Below, in pieces: positions 40,688-47,221 of a stretch of 64,000 bases of DNA. A model generated the notes under the pieces. It was not told the DNA's origin. It did not search any database and saw only the letters and a program-made list of their open reading frames with translations. This DNA is from UPXZ01 sp049840795 (GTDB lineage Bacteria; Bacteroidota; Bacteroidia; Bacteroidales; Paludibacteraceae): the NCBI GenBank assembly GCA_049840795.1, contig JASGJK010000012.1, forward strand, positions 1 through 64,000, read 5' to 3'. The position numbers and the translations under genes were made by a program. How positions within the stretch are numbered: the first letter of the stretch is position 1; each line of letters begins with the position of its first letter.

Positions 40688-40790
40688 GGAGAGAGTCTTC
40701 AGCACAGTTGCGAAAAGAGCTTTAGGACCTATTGGGGTCGCGATAGCGATAGTAGAATTTGGATTATGCTTAAACAATATTGATCTTTAA
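40644..40790 (+). CDS. Small hydrophobic peptide ORF starting in R3
   Basis: 48 codons. The first 15 residues (MHKFFTIKEHIRKDE) come from the right end of R3. The rest is unique: ERVFSTVAKRA, then a hydrophobic Gly/Ala stretch LGPIGVAIAIVEFGLCL and NNIDL. It ends 13 bp before a 61-codon two-helix membrane protein, so the two may be cotranscribed. A charged N-terminus followed by a small-residue hydrophobic helix resembles small bacteriocin-like or toxin peptides, but no family is recognised and the ORF may be fortuitous. Confidence 0.35.
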   Translation: MHKFFTIKEHIRKDEERVFSTVAKRALGPIGVAIAIVEFGLCLNNIDL

Positions 40791-40803
40791 TTAATTAAAT
40801 ATT

Positions 40804-40989
40804 ATGGCAAGAGATTATTTTTTATTATACTGGCCCATTTTATTGGCTGTATTATATAAACAAGTGCCTATAATGGTTAAAAGTATTAAAAATAAAGAAT
40901 ATCAGCGACTTTCAATCTCTCTTTTTTTTATTGTCTTAGCTCTTGCAGTGAGCGGTATTCTTTTTTATTTTAGTGAAATAATTTGTTGA
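40804..40989 (+). CDS. Small two-helix membrane protein, function unknown
   Basis: 61 residues with two hydrophobic segments (about 5-20, YFLLYWPILLAVLY; about 37-58, ISLFFIVLALAVSGILFYF) and a basic loop (KSIKNKEYQR). No signal cleavage site. An A/T-rich leader (ATTAATTAAATATT) precedes the ATG. A palindrome around 41000-41040 (TTTACCATTGCCAAAG...TTTGGCAATGGTAAA) after the stop is a likely terminator. Small size and position after a hydrophobic peptide would suit an immunity- or antitoxin-like role; not proven. Confidence 0.5.
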   Translation: MARDYFLLYWPILLAVLYKQVPIMVKSIKNKEYQRLSISLFFIVLALAVSGILFYFSEIIC

Positions 40990-40998
40990 ATAAACATT

Positions 40999-41036
40999 TA
41001 CCATTGCCAAAGTTTAATGTTTTGGCAATGGTAAAT
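40999..41036 (+). terminator. Hairpin after small membrane protein
   Basis: TTTACCATTGCCAAA and TTTGGCAATGGTAAA form a perfect 15 bp stem with an 8 nt loop just downstream of the stop at 40989. No long T run follows. Confidence 0.6.
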
Positions 41037-41057
41037 TAATTGAAAATTAACCTCTGC

Positions 41058-41288
41058 CCCGTCCAGCCGGATATGTAAAATAAATGAGCAAAGAATGGCG
41101 CTGGTCGTTGGGATATGTCATCCCAACTGTATGTAATATAAGGATTTGTAATCCGTAAAACAAAGAAATGTGCATAATAACCTGATATGCTGCTGGATTA
41201 AAAATCCAAAGAATACAAGAACTGGGATTACAAATCCCAGTAACCAATGCACAATTTTTTACTATTAAAGAGCATATCCGAAAGGACG
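41058..41288 (+). repeat. Repeat R3, copy 3
   Basis: 231 bp, ends as in copy 2 (CGTCCAGCCGGATATG and ATATCCGAAAGGACGA). Internal TAAGGATTTGTAATCC and CTGGGATTACAAATCCCAG form palindromes. One A is missing from the A/T run in the ORF start (CACAATTTTTT against CACAAATTTTTT in copies 1 and 2), so MHKFFTIKEHIRKDE is out of frame here as read. Confidence 0.72.
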
Positions 41289-41346
41289 AAGTTAGGCGAG
41301 TATGGCGGATTTGAATTAACTACGCTACAAAAATAAATATTGCACA

Positions 41347-41381
41347 ATTTTAGCCGAAAAATATACTTTTTCGGCTAAAAT
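41347..41381. promoter_or_regulatory. Perfect 15 bp hairpin before thioredoxin-like gene
   Basis: ATTTTAGCCGAAAAA and TTTTTCGGCTAAAAT with a 5 nt loop TATAC. It ends 38 bp before the ATG at 41420. It could terminate upstream transcription (either strand has runs of T) or control the gene. Confidence 0.55.
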
Positions 41382-41419
41382 TAAAACACAAGTTCACTCT
41401 ACAAATAAAATTATCCATT

Positions 41420-42055
41420 ATGAAACTTTACACATTGCTTTTTATCCTCCTGATAAGCAGTTCGCTTTTTGCCCAATATGACAGCTGCGGCATTCAGAAA
41501 AGCCAATACAGTGACTTGTATGCCGTAATACCGCAAGATATTTCCTGCATTGCCCGCCACTCGGATAAGGACATCAGCTTGTTTTATACTTTCGCTTCGT
41601 GGTGCATTCCGTGCCGCGCCCATTTCCCGGCTATTATTGATATTGTAAAAAAATATGACTTAGATTTCTATATTGTTATACCGGAGAGAGAAAATGACAG
41701 TATTATGGTAAAACAGACTACCAACTATCTAAATAAATTATTAGGAAAAGACTATAAAGGGCTGATTGTGTCAGATTCATTATACAGTCTAAAAAACAGA
41801 TATAAAAAACAAAAGAAATTTGTTTTGATAAAAACTTATGGAGTAAAAGAGCGAGAGAAATACGCCAATTTTATCACACAAATTACCCCGCCGCAGTTTG
41901 AAAATATTGATGATATGGGCAAAGTAATTCTTGTAAACAAAATGGGAGAAGTGTTTCTGATCACTACTTATAAAGACGCGGAGGGCGATAAAACGAACGA
42001 AAAAACATTTGTAAAAATCAGAAAATATATTGAAACGGAAAGAAATAAAGAGTAA
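41420..42055 (+). CDS. Periplasmic thioredoxin-like protein
   Basis: 211 residues. Signal peptide MKLYTLLFILLISSSLFAQ. Thioredoxin core: DISLFYTFASWCIPCRAHFPAI with the active-site pair C62-I-P-C65, then LDFYIVIPERENDS and a C-terminal VILVNKMGEVFLITTY with the usual beta hairpin. It resembles TlpA/ResA-type disulfide reductases but is shorter and lacks a clear cis-Pro motif. Extra cysteines occur at residues 23 and 43. Substrate unknown; it may serve cysteine-bearing secreted neighbours. Confidence 0.75.
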   Translation: MKLYTLLFILLISSSLFAQYDSCGIQKSQYSDLYAVIPQDISCIARHSDKDISLFYTFASWCIPCRAHFPAIIDIVKKYDLDFYIVIPERENDSIMVKQTTNYLNKLLGKDYKGLIVSDSLYSLKNRYKKQKKFVLIKTYGVKEREKYANFITQITPPQFENIDDMGKVILVNKMGEVFLITTYKDAEGDKTNEKTFVKIRKYIETERNKE

Positions 42056-42173
42056 AGTCCCTGCTCCCTCCTCACGGATATGCAGGATTGGTTGGAGTGG
42101 CAATAAAAAGAGAATCTAAAATTAATTTACCAAATATTGATTGTAAAATTATTAACTCTAAATTTAAGAAATT

Positions 42174-42908
42174 ATGGCAACAACTGAAAACACGCAACTC
42201 ATTGTGGAATTGTTTGATTTGGCAATTACCGAACAAAAAGACGACCGCTTCGGACGAAAAATCACCATCGGAAGCGAAAACATCGACAGCCTCGTAAAAA
42301 TAGCCGTCACCCGCCGTACCGATCTCAATCCCGAAACCATCCGCACCGCTTTTATCCTGTTGAAAGACATCGCCATAGAGCGTTTACTCGCCGGCGCGTC
42401 GGTAAATTTCGGACTGGGTCATTTTAACCTCGGGGTAAACGGTGTATTTATGGGCGATAACGCACAATGGGACAGCACCAAACACAGCCTCTCCGTAACC
42501 ATATCGCCCACTGCCGAGCTGCGTGACGCGGTACGCTCCGTAAAAGTGAATGTGCGCGGAATGGCAACAACGGGCACCGTGATAAATACCGTTACAGACG
42601 TAGCTTCGGGCGAAATCAATACGCGCCTGACACCCGGCGGCGGCGTCAACGTTACCGGAAGCAAGATAAAGGTAGCCGGAGACAATCCCGCTTGCGGCAT
42701 TATACTTATCAATGAAGACAACGGCACAAAAACTACCGTCCCTGCCAATGCCATAGCAGTTAATAATCCGTCGAAGATAACCTTTGTGGCTCCGGCAGCA
42801 TTGCCCGCAGGCAACTACAAACTGAGTATCTGCACACAGTTTTCGAATACAAGCACCCTGCTCAAAGAGCCGCGCGAATACGTATTCGATTATACATTGA
42901 CGGCGTAG
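42174..42908 (+). CDS. HU-like DNA-binding-domain protein with C-terminal Ig-like (DUF4469-type) domain
   Basis: 244 residues, no signal peptide. Residues 1-130 resemble the HU/IHF-like fold of Bacteroidales proteins such as the Bvu_2165 family (RKITIGSENIDSLVKIAVTRRTDLNPETIRTAFILLKDIA; SVNFGLGHFNLGVNGVFMGD). Residues 135-244 form a DUF4469/Ig-like domain (GGGVNVTGSKIKVAGDNPACGIILINED; PSKITFVAPAALPAGNYKLSICTQF). Base use is richer in G+C than its neighbours, and a strong G/C hairpin follows. Its role is unknown; such proteins are common in this phylum and often multicopy. Confidence 0.8.
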   Translation: MATTENTQLIVELFDLAITEQKDDRFGRKITIGSENIDSLVKIAVTRRTDLNPETIRTAFILLKDIAIERLLAGASVNFGLGHFNLGVNGVFMGDNAQWDSTKHSLSVTISPTAELRDAVRSVKVNVRGMATTGTVINTVTDVASGEINTRLTPGGGVNVTGSKIKVAGDNPACGIILINEDNGTKTTVPANAIAVNNPSKITFVAPAALPAGNYKLSICTQFSNTSTLLKEPREYVFDYTLTA

Positions 42909-42913
42909 GTAAC

Positions 42914-43035
42914 ACGCGCCCCTAAGCGTTTGCTTTGAACGCTTAGGGGCGTCTGCCATAGACGGTTAGGGGCGTTGGGCTTAAACGCTTAGGGGCGTTT
43001 ACTCTAAACGGTTAGGCTCGTCGGGTGTAAACGAA
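42914..43035 (+). repeat. G/C hairpin and degenerate tandem repeat
   Basis: ACGCGCCCCTAAGCGTT pairs with AACGCTTAGGGGCGT (42914-42952) as a strong terminator-like stem. The right arm then recurs three more times about every 24 bp: ACGGTTAGGGGCGT, ACGCTTAGGGGCGT, ACGGTTAGGCTCGT. It is probably an expanding terminator palindrome. Confidence 0.7.
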
Positions 43036-43299
43036 ACCATCCTTTTAGAGAATATACAGATAAGTGCGCAAAGAGGGACGCGGGTGGGTGAAATTTGCAG
43101 TTACACTTGAGAAATAATCTAAGGATTTGTAAATCTTTATAATAAAAGAGCTTCGGATTGCAAATTCCAGTGACGGATTGCTTAGAACTTGTACAGTAAA
43201 TCCTAAACTGATACGAGAATGAGTTCTATCAATAGCGAATATATATCATTAAACTTATAAGTCAGAATGACTATAATCTAATTAATAGGAGGAGTATTT
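43036..43299. other. Intergenic region with degenerate R3-like core
   Basis: 264 bp before the Vps62-like gene. AAGGATTTGTAAATC and GGATTGCAAATTCCAGTGAC (43117-43175) resemble the inner palindrome of R3, but the R3 ends are absent. Just before the gene stands AGGAGGAG. Confidence 0.4.
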
Positions 43300-44824
43300 A
43301 TGAAAAAACCAATTATGCGTAAACTTTATGTAATTACCGATGTACAGGTTTGGGATATGAAAACTGAAAAATTCAATGATTTCGACTTATACACCGGTAT
43401 TGCTGCCAACAAGCAAACTGACCCGTTTATACCCGGGGTAGTGGGAGAATGTATTGCCGCTACCGATGTAAATCACAAGATTGGAGGACATACAGTCGGC
43501 ATATATGTTAAATACCAAACATTAGATACTTCCAATGCCGATGATTTAAAGGTAAATGTTCTTACAAATATCGAAGTGCAACACTGGCCGGATTGGAAAC
43601 CGGCTCTTCCTGACGGATGGATGAGGGCAAACGGGATTGTTAGCGGAAAACAAGGAGCATTAACCGCCGGCACAAAAAGCGCTTGCTGGTGTAACGGGCT
43701 TATTGTTCAGTATAAAGAATTGGGAGGATATTTTAAATTCAGCCTCTACATTAATAACGAATCTGTACCTGAGTGTAACAGATGGCGGAAAGGCTAAATT
43801 CCCGAAATATGCCTATGCCAATGATGGATGGTGGCCAATGACAGTAAATGGAATTGATATTCACAAAGCCTGTGGAGGCGCTTCCGATTATTACTTTTTA
43901 GCACATAGCAATGGGAAAATTGCTCCCCCTATGCCCAACCCGCTTCCTACATTTTCGGATTCGATGAAAATAGATTTAATGAATAAATATGCTCCTTATG
44001 TTTATATGGACGAAAACGAAAGATTTTATCCGTCAACAGTTGAATTTACGTTTCCTTTTCTAACCAGATATAAAAATGAAGATGGAAATTACTGGGTAAA
44101 AACCATAGAACCGCTAAGTTCCCCTTCGGCTGTATTAGATTATTTCAAAGGAGATATTGATAATGCCAAAGTGTATGCTTTTTGGGTAGAAAAGGATTAC
44201 GGGATAGCAGAAATTACTTATTTCTTCTATTACCCATATAATAGAGGAAAACAAATAGATATCATAGACACGGTTGTTGGTAATCATGTAGGAGACTGGG
44301 AGCATGCTACTGTCAGATTGGGTTGGGACTATTTAGACGGCTCCTGGAATATGTTTCCTATAGAACTTTATCTTTCTGCTCATTCCGGAGGTAACACAGA
44401 AACTTGGGATGAATTGAATTTTAAGCAAGACTCTTTTTCTCCTATTATTTATTCTGCACAAGGTTCGCATGCCATGTATTTTGCGGCGGGAGAATATACA
44501 TATAAGAAAACCCCATTGTTTTCTTTAACAGATATATGCAGTCAGGGGGAAGTATTGGATTGCTCCATTGGCGATAGGATTGTCCCTCTCGACTATGCAA
44601 CAAAAACTAATTTAGGTACAGGTGCTAAATGGCCATTATGGATGAATGATAATTTTACCGTCGCTGGGAATGAACCGTCAAGTGATCCTGCCAACGGAGC
44701 TATTTACAGATGGGGAAATGTACATGAGGGAAATATTCCTCTTTCGGATCAATATCGTTTAGAAAATGGTCCAACCGGACCAATAAGTAAATCGGATGTT
44801 TGGAACCCAAATGTTTTTGAATAA
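43300..44824 (+). CDS. Vps62-related (DUF946-like) protein, one frameshift
   Basis: About 507 residues when joined; no signal peptide. The N-terminal 150 residues (LYVITDVQVWDMKTEKFNDF, HKIGGHTVGIYVKYQT) are a beta-rich domain I do not recognise. Residues ~215-440 match the Vps62 pattern: NKYAPYVYMDENERFYPSTVEFTF, VGNHVGDWEHATVRLGW, ELYLSAHSGG, IIYSAQGSHAMYFAAGEYTY. One extra base near 43755 shifts the frame; the corrected text runs INNES...LSVTDGGKAKFP. The gene has an unusually canonical Shine-Dalgarno (AGGAGG, 43290-43295, 4-9 bp before ATG), rare in this phylum and perhaps a sign of transfer. Function unknown; related domains occur in eukaryotic and secreted bacterial proteins. Confidence 0.72.
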
Positions 44825-44975
44825 TACACATTAAGTATGGGTAATGAGTAAAAAAACGGCTTGTTGCGTTCAAAACTTTGAATCATCATCTCCCTGTCTG
44901 AGCGGATATTTATCTGTATCTTGTTTGTTAGAATAAAACATTTGGCTGTTTTATCAAAGTAAGGCGCAGGTATAT

Positions 44976-45048
44976 TTCAGAAACAAATCCAAAGATCAGC
45001 GGGATATGTTTGAGGGAAACGTTACGCATATCGGCACAACCATAAAAT
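44976..45048 (+). pseudogene. Remnant of a DUF6377 regulator 3' end
   Basis: 73 bp matching 31761-31833 (3' end of the regulator gene) with six differences, ~92% identity. In frame it reads FRNKSKDQRDMFEGNV, then THIGTTIK; the stop codon is replaced by TCA. Two of the differences are synonymous, so it derives from a diverged paralogue, not a recent copy. The rest of the gene is gone. Confidence 0.75.
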
Positions 45049-45066
45049 CACATCACATTATATGTT

Positions 45067-45108
45067 GAAAGACCTTCATTGTAATTTTACGATGAGGGTC
45101 TTTTTTTA
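45067..45108 (+). terminator. Intrinsic terminator
   Basis: AAAGACCTTCAT pairs with GATGAGGGTCTTT around a ~10 nt loop and is followed by TTTTTATT. It probably terminated the gene whose remnant lies just upstream, and now insulates the second glycan locus. Confidence 0.85.
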
Positions 45109-45273
45109 TTCTTGTTTCACTACTTTTTTTATACGTGTTTGTTTTTTTAATTTGCTTGAAATCAATTGAATAATATTCTTGAATTTGTTTATCTACTACT
45201 TTTAGAGATTAAAAAAAGGTCTTGGTAGAAGATGAGTATATCTTTGCTTCACAAAACCAAAAAACACAATTAT
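45109..45273 (+). other. Leader of second glycan locus
   Basis: About 165 bp, T-rich, between the terminator and the GH-D gene. No exact TAnnTTTG box was found, and no repeat. Confidence 0.35.
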
Positions 45274-46650
45274 ATGATTGCAAAAAAATCAAGAAAAATG
45301 AAATCCGGCATCGCAACACTACTATTTATAACGATGTTTGTAACCGTAACAGAGGCAAGAGACAGTCCATATACCCGTAAAGGAACAGGACCAAAATACT
45401 GGATTGCCTACGAATACTGTTACGATAGTAATAAACCGATTCCGGAATCTGTTTGGAAGTCGAACATTGACTGGATTAATGATAATCTCAAATCGTACGG
45501 TTACGATATGATTTGTAACGATGGCTGGATTGAGCAGGCTCAAACGACAAACGATTACGGATTTATAACAAAATATAATTCAGACTGGGAGAATGGTTTT
45601 GATTACTGGTATAATTATTTATCAGAAAGAGGACTGAAAATGGGAGTCTATTATAATCCGATGTGGTTGACGAGAATCGCTTACGAACAAAACCTAAAAG
45701 TAAAAGGGACTAATTATCGTACAAAAGATATCGCCGGTGAAAAATCGTTTAACTCGGACTTGTACTGGGTGGATGTAGAAAAACCCGGAGCAAAAGAGTG
45801 GATTCAGGAATATGTAAGGTATTTTAAGAACTTGGGAGCAACTTATTTAAGAATCGATTTTTTAGAAAATTACGAAAATAATTACGGTACTGCAAAATAT
45901 GAGTTAGCACTGAAATGGATTGAAGAAGCCTCCGGTGATAATCTATTTTTAAGTTTGGTGATGCCAAATTGCTTCAATCACGCCACTACAGAGCTAAAAT
46001 ACGGCGATATGATGCGCATTGACGATGATTGTTTTGACGGCGACTGGAATTTTGTAAGTAATCGCCGCAGAGGAACACGGAAAGAAAACTGGCCTCAGTT
46101 TGGAAATGCTTTTGATGGTTTTATCGGTTTTGCTGATGTAGGCAAAAAAGGACAAATGATTTTGGATGGAGATTTTATGCGGATGAACAAGTTGGCAAGT
46201 GACGACGAAAGGCGTTTTTTGTTTTCGTTGATGATTATGGGGGGCTCAGCATTGGCTATTGCCGATCAGTACAATACAATCGGCGAACATATTTGGGTTT
46301 ATCAAAACAAGGAATTGAATGAATTGAATTCACAAGGCTTTGTAGCCAAGCCGTTAAGTTACTCGTATTTGGATGCCGAAAATAGTTCGCGTTGGGTAGG
46401 AAAACTCGAAAATGGCGACTGGATTGTCGGGCTTTTTAACAGAGAGGAAACGCCACAAGTGAGGAGTATCGATTTTGAAAAAGAACTCAACATAAAAAAT
46501 GGAAAAGTCAGGAATGCGAGAGACTTGTGGGAACATAAAGATTTAGGCGCAATGAAAGGATATTACTCGCTAACGCTGAAGCCGCACGAATGCAAAGTGA
46601 TAAGAATTACTCCCAAAGGGATAAAACAAGGACGTGCCAAAGTAAAATAA
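45274..46650 (+). CDS. Clan GH-D-like glycoside hydrolase (GH27/alpha-galactosidase type)
   Basis: The frame is open from 45232; ATG at 45274 gives a signal peptide with basic start (MIAKKSRKMKSGIATLLFIT...TEA). About 458 residues. TIM barrel with LKSYGYDMICNDGWIEQ, GLKMGVYYNPMW, and the presumed nucleophile Asp in GATYLRIDFLENY. The presumed acid/base Asp is in MMRIDDDCFDGDW. A beta-sandwich tail follows (GDWIVGLFNREE, SLTLKPHECKVIRIT). This fits alpha-retaining GH27-like enzymes (alpha-galactosidase or isomaltodextranase). Placed beside a SusB-like GH97, an alpha-glucosidic substrate is more likely. Family assignment is uncertain. Confidence 0.72.
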   Translation: MIAKKSRKMKSGIATLLFITMFVTVTEARDSPYTRKGTGPKYWIAYEYCYDSNKPIPESVWKSNIDWINDNLKSYGYDMICNDGWIEQAQTTNDYGFITKYNSDWENGFDYWYNYLSERGLKMGVYYNPMWLTRIAYEQNLKVKGTNYRTKDIAGEKSFNSDLYWVDVEKPGAKEWIQEYVRYFKNLGATYLRIDFLENYENNYGTAKYELALKWIEEASGDNLFLSLVMPNCFNHATTELKYGDMMRIDDDCFDGDWNFVSNRRRGTRKENWPQFGNAFDGFIGFADVGKKGQMILDGDFMRMNKLASDDERRFLFSLMIMGGSALAIADQYNTIGEHIWVYQNKELNELNSQGFVAKPLSYSYLDAENSSRWVGKLENGDWIVGLFNREETPQVRSIDFEKELNIKNGKVRNARDLWEHKDLGAMKGYYSLTLKPHECKVIRITPKGIKQGRAKVK

Positions 46651-46688
46651 GTCGCTTTTGGGGACAATGCCAATGGCTGGTAATGGTA

Positions 46689-46924
46689 ATTAGAGATTAT
46701 AGAGAATAGAAGATTATAGTATTGTTAATCCGTTAAAAGTAAATCAATCCCCCCGCCCCCTTTTCTCCCGATAGCTATCGGGAGGGGGAATGCGGAGTAC
46801 AAAGGATGGATGTGTTCAATAATACTTACGATGCTAAAAGTCCCCTTTGGAGAAAGGGGATTTAGGGGAATTGAAAGTCGCTGTATATTAAACATATAAC
46901 ATTCTAATGTGTATAATCTCTATT
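46689..46924 (+). repeat. MITE family 1, complete copy
   Basis: 236 bp, starts ATTAGAGATTATAGAGAATAGAA and ends with the inverted ATTCTAATGTGTATAATCTC. Longer than the others because the left C/G arm carries an extra palindrome CCCGATAGCTATCGGG. It is followed after 23 bp by a MITE family 2 copy. Confidence 0.75.
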
Positions 46925-46947
46925 GTACAGCGATATTTCAATAAAAC

Positions 46948-47163
46948 ATGATTATCCGTAAAGTGACCTAAAAATTAATTGCCACGCCTTTTAAGGCGTG
47001 GATCCAATATCCGGAATGAAAATGGCTTTAGCTAAAATATATGATTATTTCTATAGATTTATGATAAATTTGGGCTGAAGCCCACAAATTACTATTTTGT
47101 AATCCACGCCTTAAAAGGTGTGGCAACTGAAAAAATATACTATGTCGCTTTGCGGATAATTAT
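46948..47163 (+). repeat. MITE family 2, long form
   Basis: 216 bp, almost identical to 15921-16137 (same interior GGATCCAATATCCGGAATG, GCCCACAAATTACTATTTTG). Ends ATGATTATCCGTAAAGTGAC and GTCGCTTTGCGGATAATTAT. It lies 58 bp before the second susC. Confidence 0.8.
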
Positions 47164-47221
47164 TCAATAAAAACACAATATTTTTCAAATAAACACAATT
47201 ATTAATCTTAAAATTAAAAAC

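Noticed and set aside
41247..41336. 29-codon ORF at the right end of R3 copy 3
   Set aside because: It is in a different frame from the ORFs in copies 1 and 2 because of one missing A; as read it has no consistent product.
42938..43035. CRISPR array in the ~24 bp tandem repeat
   Set aside because: Units are short, degenerate, contiguous and derived from a hairpin arm; no spacers and no cas genes.
31836..45048. Integrative element with the DUF6377 3' ends as attachment sites
   Set aside because: The two ends differ at six positions including synonymous sites, there is no integrase gene, and the copies look like paralogues rather than att repeats.
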